Assembly: GCF_900091595.1 (NCBI RefSeq)
Contig: NZ_FMCW01000049.1
Span: 1 to 34,568, forward strand
Reading direction: 5' to 3'
Length of the DNA: 34,568 bases
Source: Micromonospora haikouensis
Lineage (GTDB): Bacteria > Actinomycetota > Actinomycetes > Mycobacteriales > Micromonosporaceae
This document shows, piece by piece, positions 15,832 to 24,218 of this stretch. The stretch's first letter is position 1; each line of letters starts with the position of its first letter. A program made the translations under genes and the position numbers. A model generated the notes under the pieces. The model was not told the DNA's origin, searched no databases, and worked only from the letters and a program-made list of their open reading frames with translations.

Positions 15832-16605
15832 ATGCGCAGTTTCCTCGCGGTGCTTACCGCCGCCCTGATCATCGGCAGCGCGGCGGGCAGCGTCCCGGCC
15901 GGTGCGTCGGGCGGCTCCCCGCGGTCCTGCGACCGTGACCTGCTCTTCTGCGAAGACTTCGAGCGGCTGCCGACCGGTGGCCCCAGCACGTTGAAGTGGG
16001 GCGTCGACACGCGCAACGGCACGCTCGCCGTCGAGCGGGCCCGCCACGGCAACCAGGTGCTGCACGTCCACACCGTCGACAACGGACGCGCCTTCCTGCG
16101 CGTCGACGACTTCGCCGCACCGGGCAACCGCTTCTTCGGCCGGATGCGCCTGCGCGTCGACGCGTTCCCCACCGCCCCCGACTGGGCGCACTTCACCCTG
16201 GTGGAGGCGACCGGCACGGGCAGTTCGGAGGTCGTGCGCCCGGTCGGCGGCCAGTACGCGCCGACGGTCCCCGGCACCTTCTGGGGCGTGGGCGCCGACG
16301 GCGGCCCGACCGGCGACTGGACCAACTGGCGGGAGTCCGCCCCGGTCACCGAGGACACCTGGCAGTGCTTCGAGTGGGAACTCGACCCGGCGGACAACCG
16401 CGTCGCGGTGTGGATCGACGGCGTGGCGAACCCGGAGCTGACCGCCTCCACGACCGAACACGGCGGCAACGACGTCCCCTTCGTCCTGCCGGCGGTCGAC
16501 ACGGTCAAGATCGGCTGGCAGCTCTACCAGGGCGGCACCACGCCGGGCGAGTTCGACCTCTGGATCGACGACATCGCGCTCTCCACCAAGCGGCTCGGCT
16601 GCTGA
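15832..16605 (+). CDS. Secreted jelly-roll protein, possibly Cip1-like
   Basis: A 257-residue secreted protein with a clear signal peptide (MRSFLAVLTAALIIGS, cleavage near GASG). The mature part begins with a Cys pair around FCEDFERLP, an acidic motif that opens many calcium-binding beta-sandwich (concanavalin A-like) domains. It continues with long beta-strand stretches ending in GEFDLWIDDIAL. This pattern resembles polysaccharide lyase or Cip1-type accessory proteins of plant wall degraders, but I cannot name the family with certainty and no catalytic motif is evident. The ATG at 15832 follows ggagg by 6 bases; the ATG at 15826 is too close. Its place near the glycanases supports a carbohydrate role. 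Confidence 0.6.
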   Translation: MRSFLAVLTAALIIGSAAGSVPAGASGGSPRSCDRDLLFCEDFERLPTGGPSTLKWGVDTRNGTLAVERARHGNQVLHVHTVDNGRAFLRVDDFAAPGNRFFGRMRLRVDAFPTAPDWAHFTLVEATGTGSSEVVRPVGGQYAPTVPGTFWGVGADGGPTGDWTNWRESAPVTEDTWQCFEWELDPADNRVAVWIDGVANPELTASTTEHGGNDVPFVLPAVDTVKIGWQLYQGGTTPGEFDLWIDDIALSTKRLGC

Positions 16606-16631
16606 GGCCGGGGGGCGGCTATCGTTCTGGC

Positions 16632-17129
16632 GTGCACATCCGCTTCGACGTACCCGCCGACCCTGACTACCCGGGCCGCGTGGCCGCGGCGCTCAGCAGC
16701 GTCCGGCTGCGGAGGTACGGCCTGGTCGGCGCGGTGCTGACCGTGGTCGGGGCGATCGGGTTCGTCGTCTCGCGGGGGTCCGCGCGGGGCGAGCAGTTCT
16801 CGTCGCTGTGGCTGTCGCTGCTCGTGGGCGGCCTGCTGTCGATGCTGTACGCGCCGTGGGTGCGGTGGCGGGCCCGGCGGCGGTCCGGCAGCTATGCCGT
16901 CGAGGGTGGCTACGACATCACCGACGACAACATCATGATGCGCAGCGGCTCGGAATCCGGCGGCATCGCGTGGGACGGGGTCGACCAGGTGCGGGTCACC
17001 CCGGAGTTCTGGATCGTGTACGTCGGCCGGACGCCGGCGACCGTGATCCCACGCGGCCTGATGTCCGCCGAGGACGCCGAGACGCTGCGCGCCTTCATGA
17101 CCGCGCGCGGGCTGCTCCAGGACCGGTGA
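16632..17129 (+). CDS. Membrane protein with YcxB-like domain
   Basis: A 165-residue protein with two membrane helices (about 35-56 and 62-80) followed by a cytoplasmic beta-rich segment. In that segment the ITDDNIMMRSGSESGGIAWDGV...PEFWIVYVG and VIPRG motifs match the YcxB-like C-terminal domain. Its function is unknown in all organisms. The GTG at 16632 lies six bases after TATCGT without a Shine-Dalgarno sequence, so the transcript is probably leaderless. It is followed by a 36-bp perfect palindrome. Confidence 0.65.
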   Translation: MHIRFDVPADPDYPGRVAAALSSVRLRRYGLVGAVLTVVGAIGFVVSRGSARGEQFSSLWLSLLVGGLLSMLYAPWVRWRARRRSGSYAVEGGYDITDDNIMMRSGSESGGIAWDGVDQVRVTPEFWIVYVGRTPATVIPRGLMSAEDAETLRAFMTARGLLQDR

Positions 17130-17130
17130 C

Positions 17131-17166
17131 CCGTCCTGCACCGACGGGCCCGTCGGTGCAGGACGG
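17131..17166. terminator. 36-bp perfect palindrome, probable terminator
   Basis: The half ccgtcctgcaccgacggg is followed directly by its exact reverse complement, giving an 18-bp arm with no spacer and starting one base after the YcxB-like gene's stop. As RNA it would fold into a very stable hairpin. The length and perfection are unusual even for an actinomycete terminator. Confidence 0.75.
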
Positions 17167-17217
17167 TCCGGCTCCCGGGGCAGCGGGGAGGGACCCGCGG
17201 CCGGCAGAATAGGCCCG

Positions 17218-17964
17218 GTGAGGGCGGTCTCCCGGTGGTTGGTGTACGGCTCGGTGGCGCTGTGCGCCGTGGTGGCCCTGCTGGCGGCCGGCACGTACTG
17301 GTTCTTCCTCCGCCCCTCGGATCCGCTGCACGACAGCGCGGTCGCCGACGCCGCCACGAAGGTGGACGCCGTGGAGCAGCGCTTCGACTACGACCACATC
17401 TACCAGGCCGACGACTTCGTGCACTCCGCCGGCCAGCACCCCGACGTCACGGTGCTCTCGGTGCGGGGCGAGACCCACTGGCAGACCGGCGTGACCCTGG
17501 TGCTGCGGGTCGTCGGGCACGGCGTCGAACTCGGCGCGGACCGGTCGGTGATCGACGAGCGGGACGTGCCGATCTGCTTCCGCCTCGAACTGGGGCCCGA
17601 CGAGGACAGCCGCGACGACGACATCGACTGCCCGGCCGGCGAGCCCGTGCCGGTCAGCAGGGACCCGTCGCTGCGGGGCGTCGACGACCGGCTGGCGAAG
17701 GCGCTGGAGAAGGCCGAGCCCACGGAGGCGTCCGTCCGGGCCGCGCTCGCCGGGCTCGGGATCGATCCCGCCGTACGCCAGGAGGTCCTCAGCCAGGGCG
17801 GCCAGGTCGGCGTGGCCCTGCGGGCGGCGCAGTACGACTGCCTCATGGCCCGCGTCACCGCCGACGGTGCCCGGCTCTGGCGGCCGTCGCACACCCAGCT
17901 CGCGCCGGGCGAGCTGAGCTGTTCGGCGCAGGTGGCCCTGAGCGGCGTCTTCGGCCGGAACTGA
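17218..17964 (+). CDS. Hypothetical membrane-anchored protein
   Basis: A 248-residue protein with one N-terminal membrane helix (about 7-30) and an extracellular remainder. The outer part contains FDYDHIYQADDFVHSAGQHP, a beta-rich middle and four Cys residues that could pair (ICFRLEL, IDCPAGE, YDCLMA, LSCSAQ). I do not recognise the family. The GTG at 17218 is seven bases after CAGAAT without a ribosome site, so a leaderless mRNA is likely. It converges on the globin gene 36 bp away. Confidence 0.6.
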   Translation: MRAVSRWLVYGSVALCAVVALLAAGTYWFFLRPSDPLHDSAVADAATKVDAVEQRFDYDHIYQADDFVHSAGQHPDVTVLSVRGETHWQTGVTLVLRVVGHGVELGADRSVIDERDVPICFRLELGPDEDSRDDDIDCPAGEPVPVSRDPSLRGVDDRLAKALEKAEPTEASVRAALAGLGIDPAVRQEVLSQGGQVGVALRAAQYDCLMARVTADGARLWRPSHTQLAPGELSCSAQVALSGVFGRN

Positions 17965-18000
17965 CGGCCGCCCCGCCGCCGGGGCCCAGGACGGGAGGCG

Positions 18001-18435
18001 TCAGCGCCGGAACAACGACGGCTGACGGGCCCGGGTAGTGCCCATCATCATCGCCTCGGACACCATGTCGTACGCGCCCCGCCAGGCGCTCGCGCGCGCC
18101 TCGGTCCACGCCTCGCCCAGCTCGGCCGCGAACGACTCCAGCAGCAGGTCGCGGAAGAGCCGGTAGCGGGCGGCGCGGACCCCGTACCCGCCGTGCCGGG
18201 CCCCGAGCAGCCGGGCCCGGGCCAGGAACCCGTCGAGGTCCGGGATCGCCGCGACGATGGTCTGCAACTCCTCGGCGAACTTCTCCCGCTGGCCGGCCAG
18301 CTCCGCGGGGAACATCGCCCGCAGTTCCGGGTGGTGGGCGAACACCCGCCCGTAGAAGTCGTCGGCCACCGCGTCCAACCGGGGGCCCATCGCCCGCAGG
18401 CTGTCCCGCACCAGCTCCACCTGCTCCGGGCTCAC
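18001..18435 (-). CDS. Single-domain haemoglobin-like globin
   Basis: A 144-residue protein matching the globin domain of flavohaemoglobins, without the reductase domains. Visible elements are VELVRDSLRAMGPRLDAVADDFYGRVF with the B10 Tyr, the CD corner HPELRAMFP, a distal region with Gln in LAGQREKF, and the proximal F8 His in LLGARHGGYGV. Such proteins bind oxygen or nitric oxide, and this one would need a separate reductase. The GTG at 18435 overlaps the ancestral stop of the LAL regulator gene (GTGA at 18432-18435), so the two were translationally coupled before the frameshift in the regulator. Confidence 0.85.
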   Translation of the reverse strand: MSPEQVELVRDSLRAMGPRLDAVADDFYGRVFAHHPELRAMFPAELAGQREKFAEELQTIVAAIPDLDGFLARARLLGARHGGYGVRAARYRLFRDLLLESFAAELGEAWTEARASAWRGAYDMVSEAMMMGTTRARQPSLFRR

Positions 18436-18478
18436 GCCCCACCGTCCTCTCCGGCGTGGGCCCGACCCACCGGGCCGA

Positions 18479-21055
18479 TCATCTCGGCCAGCCCGCTCCG
18501 GCTGTCACCCCGCACTTGGCGTAGATGCTCTGCAGGTGGTTGTCCACGGTGCGCACCGAGATGACCAGGGTCTCGGCGATGCTGCGGCTGCTCTGGCCCC
18601 CGGCGACCAGCAGCGCGATCTCGCGTTCCCGGGCGGTCAGCGGCTGCTGCGCCGACGAGGTGAGCAGGCCCGGAGTGCGCGCCCCCTCGCAGCGCGCGGC
18701 GAGCGCCGCCGCCTGGTTGGCGCACAGCGCCGCCTGCCGGGGGCGGCCCGCCGACCGGTGCAGGTCGGCGGCGGTGACCAGCGCCTCCGCCGCGAACAGG
18801 TCCGCACCGCACACCTCGAACGCGCGGGCTTCCGCCGCGAGCGCCTCCGGGTCGCGGTCGAGCACCGCCCGAGCGTGCCCGACCCGCGCGGCGGCGAGCT
18901 TGCCCTGCACGCCCGACACCGTGAGCAACTGCCGGGCGGCGTCCTGGTCGCCGAGCCGCACCGCGTCGTGCAGCAGCTCCACGGCCAGCCCCCGCCGGCC
19001 CCGGCCCAGCGCGGTCGCGGCCCCGGCCAGCAGCTCCTGGCGGGCCTCCCGCTGCTGCCCCGCGCCGGCCAGCGCCCAGGCCCGGGCGGCCGGCGTGACG
19101 AGGTCGCGCTCCGAATCGTCGAGCGGGTCGTCCGGGGCCGGCGCGCCCTGCCAGGCCAGCGAGACGATCAGCCCGGACAGCGCCGCGCCGAGGGCCGCCG
19201 GGCGGCCGGTCCCGCGCAGCTGGGCGAGCGCCTCCCGGAAGTGCCGTTCGGCGGTGGCGACCCGGCCGCGCAGCAGCGCGAGCGCGCCGAGCTGGGCCGA
19301 GAAGACCCCGATCAGCGAATCGACGCCGTCGCCGACCGCCAGGCGCAGGCCCCGCCGGACGGCCCGCGTCGCCTCGTCGAGGCGGCCCTGTCGCAGCAGC
19401 GCCTCGCCGAGCACGGTGAGCTGGGTGGCCGGGTGCGACACCACCATCCGGTGGTCGAGCCGCTGGTGCAGGTCGACGCCCCGTTCCGCGCCGGCCACCG
19501 CGTCGACCATCCGCCCGGCGTCGACCAGCAGGGTGGCCTGCGTCCGCAGCCACAGCACCTGGCTGAGGTCGTGGTGCTCGTCGGCGGGCTCGTCGCCCAG
19601 CCGCCGCAGCGCCGAGTCGGTGTCCGTCTCGTTGAGCAGCAGCGCCTCCACCGCGGCGAGCGCCGGATGGTCGGGCGGCACCTGGGCGCGTACGTCCGCC
19701 AGGCAGGCGTTCGCCCCGGCCACGTCGCGCAGGCCGTGCAGCAGGTTGAGTGCCCGGGTCACCGCGAGCCGCAGCAACGGGGGCCCGCCGGCCACCCCCG
19801 CCGCCGCGGCGAATGCCCGCTCCGCCTCGACGTAGCGGGCCTGCTCGTGCAGGGCCGCGCCGAGCAGCAGGCCGACCGCCGGATCGGGGCCGTGCCGCAG
19901 CGCGGCCTCCGCCAGGCGCGCGGTGCGGGGCAGGTCGTGTGCGAACCGGGCCAGGTGGGCGGCCCGGGCCAGCAGGTCCGGGTCGGCGGTGCCGGTCGCG
20001 TCGAGCCGCCACGAGGCCAGCCGCAGCGGGTCCCCACTGCGCCGGGCCCCGTAGGCCTCGATCCGGTCGGCCTGGGTGAGCAACAGCGACCGGGCGCGCA
20101 GCCGGGGCATGGCCCGTTGCAGCGCCTGGGCGTGCAGCGGATGGACCAGGGTGAGGTCCTGTCGGCGGCCGTCCTCCCGGACCTGGACCAGGCCCTGCTC
20201 CTCCAGATCGGCCAGGACGTCCATCGGTGCGTGCGCCAGCAGGTCGTCCACGCCCAGCGGCTCGCACAGGGCCAGCAGTTCGAGCACGGCGCGGTGCCCG
20301 GGGGTCAGGGCGTGCAGCCGTCGGCTGACCATCTCCACCACGCCGGCGCTGCCGGTCAACGGGCCGGTCAGCCGCCACGTCCCGTCGGCGCAGGCGAGGG
20401 TGCCGTCCCGCTGCCCGCAGCTCACGAGTTCCCGCAGGTAGAGCACATTGCCCTGGCTCGCCTGCCAGAGCGCCTCGCTGGCCGCGGCGCTGACCGGGCC
20501 GCCGAGGGCGAAGTGGAGCAGGGTCTCGACGCTGCGCCGTTCCAGCGAGTCGAGCCGCAGCCGCAGCGCCCGCCCGTCCCGCCACCGGCTGTCCAGCGCG
20601 TCCGGCACCTGGCTCTCGGTGCGTTGGGTGGCGATCACGAAGAGGCTGCCGTCGGCCAGCAGGAACTGCAACAACGCCAGGGAGACCGTGTCGAGCAGGT
20701 CGACGTCGTCCACCGCGAGGACGAAACGCCGGCCGCCGGTCTGCTCGCGCAGCCGGTGGCGCACCGCCTCGAAGAGTTGGTGCGGATCGGCCAGTTGGAC
20801 CTGGGCCGGCAGCAGCGGGGCCAGCGCGGACAGCGGTACGGCGGAGGCGCTGGCGGTGGCGGCCACGTGCGCGACCGGGTGGCCCCGGGACTCCGCCTCG
20901 GCCAGGCACTCCCGCGCCAGCCGGCTCTTGCCGACCCCGGACGCGCCGGTCAGCAGCACCGCGTCGAGGTGCCCGGCGACGAGCGCGTCGGTCACCTGTT
21001 CCACCTCGGCGTGCCGGCCGACGAACGGCCAACCGATCGCGGTCGCAGTCGCCAC
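18479..21055 (-). CDS. LAL-type LuxR regulator with a C-terminal frameshift
   Basis: An 858-residue STAND/AAA-type regulator. It has a Walker A motif near residue 45 (LTGASGVGKSRL), a Walker B motif (FVLAVDDVDLLD), a long helical tetratricopeptide-like middle, and a C-terminal LuxR helix-turn-helix (TAREREIALLVAGGQSSRSIA, then VRTVDNHLQSIYAKCGV). The frame then ends abnormally in TAGAGWPR. In the neighbouring frame the expected last helix (DSRSGLAEMIGPVGR) continues to a stop at 18432-18434, overlapping the globin start. One missing base near 18504-18509 explains this. The recognition helix remains, so function may be kept. The GTG at 21055 follows aggggg. LAL proteins activate operons; the target here is unknown. 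Confidence 0.85.
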   Translation of the reverse strand: MATATAIGWPFVGRHAEVEQVTDALVAGHLDAVLLTGASGVGKSRLARECLAEAESRGHPVAHVAATASASAVPLSALAPLLPAQVQLADPHQLFEAVRHRLREQTGGRRFVLAVDDVDLLDTVSLALLQFLLADGSLFVIATQRTESQVPDALDSRWRDGRALRLRLDSLERRSVETLLHFALGGPVSAAASEALWQASQGNVLYLRELVSCGQRDGTLACADGTWRLTGPLTGSAGVVEMVSRRLHALTPGHRAVLELLALCEPLGVDDLLAHAPMDVLADLEEQGLVQVREDGRRQDLTLVHPLHAQALQRAMPRLRARSLLLTQADRIEAYGARRSGDPLRLASWRLDATGTADPDLLARAAHLARFAHDLPRTARLAEAALRHGPDPAVGLLLGAALHEQARYVEAERAFAAAAGVAGGPPLLRLAVTRALNLLHGLRDVAGANACLADVRAQVPPDHPALAAVEALLLNETDTDSALRRLGDEPADEHHDLSQVLWLRTQATLLVDAGRMVDAVAGAERGVDLHQRLDHRMVVSHPATQLTVLGEALLRQGRLDEATRAVRRGLRLAVGDGVDSLIGVFSAQLGALALLRGRVATAERHFREALAQLRGTGRPAALGAALSGLIVSLAWQGAPAPDDPLDDSERDLVTPAARAWALAGAGQQREARQELLAGAATALGRGRRGLAVELLHDAVRLGDQDAARQLLTVSGVQGKLAAARVGHARAVLDRDPEALAAEARAFEVCGADLFAAEALVTAADLHRSAGRPRQAALCANQAAALAARCEGARTPGLLTSSAQQPLTAREREIALLVAGGQSSRSIAETLVISVRTVDNHLQSIYAKCGVTAGAGWPR

Positions 21056-21260
21056 CGTCGCCCCCTGTCCTGCCCGGTCTCCCCGGTTGCCGGCAGCACG
21101 GCCCGCCAGCCGGCCCGGCGGGGCCAATCCTCGCACCCGTGGCGACGGCCGGTGATCGTCCGAAGGCACAGCACGGCTCGGGCGGCCGGTGGTTCCGGAC
21201 GCCCGTTGTTCCGTACGGATCACCAGGTCAACGGGGCGGAGCGGACCTGCGGGCGGAGCA

Positions 21261-21425
21261 TCACCACGAGGGCGTCCGGCACGGGCAGGTTCGGCCGGCG
21301 GCGGGCGGGGCCGCGGCGACGGGGGAGACGGTCGCGGCCGTGACGGCGGCGAGGGCCGCCGCGGCGAGGCGTCGGCGGCGGCGTCGGCGGTGTCTCTCGG
21401 CACGGGCAAAGGTGGTGTACGGCAT
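21261..21425 (-). CDS. Possible small secreted protein
   Basis: A 54-residue frame beginning MPYTTFARAERHRRRRRRR, followed by LAAAALAAVTAATVSPVAAA. This is a strongly basic head and hydrophobic core typical of a signal peptide. Only about 15 residues follow the likely cleavage point, containing CPC. A caggag site lies 10 bases before the ATG at 21425. It is either a very small secreted peptide or the stub of a lost secreted protein. The surrounding DNA is Arg-codon rich in several frames, so chance cannot be ruled out. Confidence 0.35.
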   Translation of the reverse strand: MPYTTFARAERHRRRRRRRLAAAALAAVTAATVSPVAAAPPAAGRTCPCRTPSW

Positions 21426-21652
21426 GGCTTCGTCGCTCCTGGACCGGTGAACCGGGAGCCCGGCTCGCTGGAACCAGTCTCGGGACGACGCCTTTTCGCA
21501 TCCTGAGCAACGACTGCTCATTCCGCCTCGACCCGGCTACCTACCTGGGGCGAGGGCCCGGATCGAAAGCGCGGGAAGCACGCCGAATGTCCTGCTCGGC
21601 CAGGTATTTATAGATGATCATTGATATAGTGACCTATTGGTGCGATGCTGGT

Positions 21653-21666
21653 GGAAAGCGCTCTTA
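21653..21666. promoter_or_regulatory. Candidate LacI-type operator before the AA10 gene
   Basis: The sequence ggaaagcgctctta has the AGCGCT core common to LacI-family operators such as CebR, but only 9 of 14 positions match the TGGGAGCGCTCCCA consensus. It lies 35 bp before the AA10 start, downstream of an AT-rich stretch (21605-21640) that may hold the promoter. Confidence 0.35.
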
Positions 21667-21700
21667 ACCCTATTTGAGCGCCGGAGAAGGAGGATGTACT

Positions 21701-22381
21701 GTGCTTCCACCCCAATCCGATCAATCCGGTCGCCGGTCCCCCTCGGCCGTCCGCCGGTCCGTGCAGGCGCTCGTCGTGGTGTTCGCCATGCTGGCCGGCA
21801 CGCTGACCTGGGCCGGCGCGGCTCAGGCCCACGGCACCATCGTCAGTCCGGCAACCCGCGCCTACCAGTGCTGGCAGGCATGGGGCAGCCATCACACGGA
21901 TCCGGCCATGCAGCAGCAGGACCCCATGTGCTACCAGGCATTCCAGGCCAACCCGGACACCATGTGGAACTGGATGAGCGCGCTCCGGGACGGCCTCGGC
22001 GGCCAGTTCCAGGCCAAGACCCCCGACGGGCAGCTGTGCAGCAACGCCCTCAGCCGGAACGACAGCCTGAACAGGCCCGGCGCGTGGAAGAAGACCAACA
22101 TCGGTCGCAACTTCTCGATGCAGCTCTACGACCAGGCCAGCCACGGCGCTGACTACTTCAAGGTCTACGTCAGCAAGCAGGGGTTCAACCCCGCCACCCA
22201 GAGTCTCGGCTGGGGGAACCTCGACTTCATCACGCAGACCGGGCGGTACGCGCCGGCGCAGAACATCACGTTCAACGTCTCGACCTCCGGATACACCGGC
22301 CACCACATCGTCTTCGTCATCTGGCAGGCGTCGCACCTCGACCAGGCCTACATGTGGTGCAGCGACGTGAACTTCTCCTGA
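21701..22381 (+). CDS. AA10 lytic polysaccharide monooxygenase
   Basis: A 226-residue secreted copper oxidase that cleaves crystalline polysaccharide. The signal peptide ends AQA, so maturation would expose His44 (HGTIVSP) as the first copper ligand. The second is the His in YDQASHGADYF (about 148), and the axial position is probably the Phe in CSDVNF (about 225). The NFSMQLYDQ and WGNLDFITQTG segments resemble the cellulose-active AA10 group, so cellulose is the favoured substrate and chitin less so. There is no attached binding module. The GTG at 21701 follows gaaggagg by 7 bases; the upstream in-frame start lacks a site. It is oriented with the GH62 gene but separated from it by a strong terminator. 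Confidence 0.92.
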   Translation: MLPPQSDQSGRRSPSAVRRSVQALVVVFAMLAGTLTWAGAAQAHGTIVSPATRAYQCWQAWGSHHTDPAMQQQDPMCYQAFQANPDTMWNWMSALRDGLGGQFQAKTPDGQLCSNALSRNDSLNRPGAWKKTNIGRNFSMQLYDQASHGADYFKVYVSKQGFNPATQSLGWGNLDFITQTGRYAPAQNITFNVSTSGYTGHHIVFVIWQASHLDQAYMWCSDVNFS

Positions 22382-22402
22382 TCGGCAAGACCGACCGCAC
22401 TG

Positions 22403-22445
22403 GCACTGCTCCGGGCCGGAACGTTGTTCCGGCCCGGAGCAGTGC
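22403..22445 (+). terminator. 20-bp stem terminator after the AA10 gene
   Basis: A perfect 20-bp stem (first arm gcactgctccgggccggaac) with a 3-nt loop starts 21 bp after the AA10 stop. It isolates the AA10 transcript from the GH62 gene. Confidence 0.8.
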
Positions 22446-22546
22446 CCGCTGCTGCGTGGCCGGGCCCCCGCGCGGACGCGACCCGCGCAGTCCTGAGCCG
22501 AGGCTCAGCTTCATTGCGCCGTAAGAGTTGGCCGGTCATCAATGTC

Positions 22547-22575
22547 TTGAGGCGATGGGAGCGCTCCCGTAACAT
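22547..22575 (+). promoter_or_regulatory. GH62 promoter with CebR-type operator in the spacer
   Basis: A -35 box TTGAGG (22547-22552) and -10 box TAACAT (22570-22575) are 17 bases apart. The spacer carries TGGGAGCGCTCCC followed by G (22556-22569), which matches the CebR/CelR consensus TGGGAGCGCTCCCA at 13 of 14 positions. A repressor bound there would block RNA polymerase. In related actinomycetes CebR is released by cellobiose or cellotriose. Confidence 0.75.
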
Positions 22576-22652
22576 ACCTGACGCGGCTGTTAACGGTCAC
22601 ATGTAGAGGCCACCACCAATTGCAGGCCGCCGTCCCATCAGGAGGATGCCTT

Positions 22653-24062
22653 ATGGCAAGATCCAAAGCGACCAATGTTGGTGTGGTGTCCGCCGGCGTC
22701 GCGTTGCTGGCTTCGGCGACGGTCGCCGTGGCATTGCCGGCCAACGCCGCAGCCGCCGGCTGCTCGGTGAACTATGCCGTGTCGTCGCAGTGGCAGGAGG
22801 GATTCGGCGCCAACGTGTCGATCACCAACCTGGGCGACCCGTTGAGCAGTTGGACGCTGACGTGGTCCTACGGCGCGGGCCAGAAGGTCACGCAGGCGTG
22901 GAACGCGACGGTCACCCAGAGCGGGACTGCGGTCACCGCGAAGAACGTGAGCTACAACGGGGCGATCGCGACCAACGGCTCGGTGTCGTTCGGCTTCAAC
23001 GGGTCGTGGTCGGGCAGCAACCCGGTGCCGACGAGTTTCGCCGTGAACGGCGTGACGTGCAACGGCGGCACGACGCCGACGACCCCGCCGACGGGGTCGC
23101 CGACCACCCCGCCGACGACGCCGCCCCCCACGACGCCCCCGCCCACCGGCACCTGCAACCTGCCGTCGACGTACCGGTGGTCGTCAACGGGCGCGCTGGC
23201 GCAGCCGAAGTCCGGCTGGGTCTCGCTGAAGGACTTCACCGTCGCCCCCTACAACGGCAAGCAGCTCGTCTACGCGACGACCCACGACTTCGGCACCAGG
23301 TGGGGCTCGATGAACTTCGGGCTGTTCACGAACTGGTCGGAGATGGCCACCGCGAGCCAGAACACCATGTCCTCGGGGACGGTCGCACCGACGCTGTTCT
23401 ACTTCGCGCCGAAGAACATCTGGGTGCTGGCCTACCAGTGGGGCGGGGCGGCGTTCAACTACCGCACGTCGACCGACCCGACCAACGCCAACGGGTGGTC
23501 CGCGCCGCAGACGCTGTTCACGGGCAGCATCACCGGCTCCGGCACCGGGCCGATCGACCAGACCCTGATCGCCGACGACCGGAACATGTACCTGTTCTTC
23601 GCCGGGGACAACGGCAAGATCTACCGGTCGAGCATGCCGCTCGGGAACTTCCCGGGCAGCTTCGGCTCGTCGTACACGACGATCATGAGCGACACCCAGG
23701 CGAACCTGTTCGAGGCGGTGCAGGTCTACAAGCTCCAGGGCCAGACCCGGTACCTGATGATCGTCGAGGCGATGGGCGCGCAGGGCCGCTACTTCCGATC
23801 GTTCACGGCCACCAGCCTGGACGGCAACTGGACGCCGCAGGCGGCGACGGAGAGCAACCCGTTCGCCGGCAAGGCCAACAGCGGCGCGACCTGGACCAAC
23901 GACATCAGCCACGGTGAGCTGATCCGCACCAGCGCCGACCAGACGTTCACCGTCGACCCGTGCAACCTGCAGCTGCTCTACCAGGGTCGTTCCCCCAGCT
24001 CCAACGGCGTCGACTACGGCCTCCTGCCGTACCGGCCGGGTCTGCTGACCCTGCAGCGCTGA
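22653..24062 (+). CDS. CBM2-GH62 alpha-L-arabinofuranosidase
   Basis: A 469-residue secreted enzyme that removes arabinose side chains from arabinoxylan. The order is signal peptide (about 1-35), family 2 binding module (about 37-137), Pro-Thr linker (about 140-167) and a GH62 five-bladed propeller (about 168-469). Likely catalytic residues are Asp in SLKDFTVAPY (about 194), Asp in GPIDQTLIADD (about 302) and Glu in NLFEAVQVY (about 354). The ATG at 22653 follows aggagg by 7 bases. The gene has its own promoter with a CebR-like operator, placing a hemicellulase under cellulose control. It is followed by a strong hairpin. Confidence 0.93.
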   Translation: MARSKATNVGVVSAGVALLASATVAVALPANAAAAGCSVNYAVSSQWQEGFGANVSITNLGDPLSSWTLTWSYGAGQKVTQAWNATVTQSGTAVTAKNVSYNGAIATNGSVSFGFNGSWSGSNPVPTSFAVNGVTCNGGTTPTTPPTGSPTTPPTTPPPTTPPPTGTCNLPSTYRWSSTGALAQPKSGWVSLKDFTVAPYNGKQLVYATTHDFGTRWGSMNFGLFTNWSEMATASQNTMSSGTVAPTLFYFAPKNIWVLAYQWGGAAFNYRTSTDPTNANGWSAPQTLFTGSITGSGTGPIDQTLIADDRNMYLFFAGDNGKIYRSSMPLGNFPGSFGSSYTTIMSDTQANLFEAVQVYKLQGQTRYLMIVEAMGAQGRYFRSFTATSLDGNWTPQAATESNPFAGKANSGATWTNDISHGELIRTSADQTFTVDPCNLQLLYQGRSPSSNGVDYGLLPYRPGLLTLQR

Positions 24063-24116
24063 CAGTGCGAGCCGACGCTGACGGCGTGAGTCAGCGGCCG
24101 GCGTGAGTTCGATCGA

Positions 24117-24148
24117 GCGGCGGGTCCGGCGCAGACCGGACCCGCCGC
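24117..24148 (+). terminator. 13-bp stem terminator after GH62
   Basis: The arms gcggcgggtccgg and ccggacccgccgc form a perfect 13-bp stem with a 6-nt loop, 54 bp after the GH62 stop. Confidence 0.75.
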
Positions 24149-24218
24149 ATCGTCGTGGTGGTCCGGCGACCGCGTCGCCGGGCTTCCTCGCCCTGCCCGC
24201 ATGCGGGATGATCGATAG

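Noticed and set aside
18536..21343. 935-codon frame antisense to the LAL regulator
   Set aside because: It mirrors the regulator codon pattern, is rich in Gln, Arg and Gly, and has no domain.
21426..21652. Possible gene between the small secreted frame and the AA10 gene
   Set aside because: No frame with a start, ribosome site and family resemblance; AT-rich parts fit a promoter.
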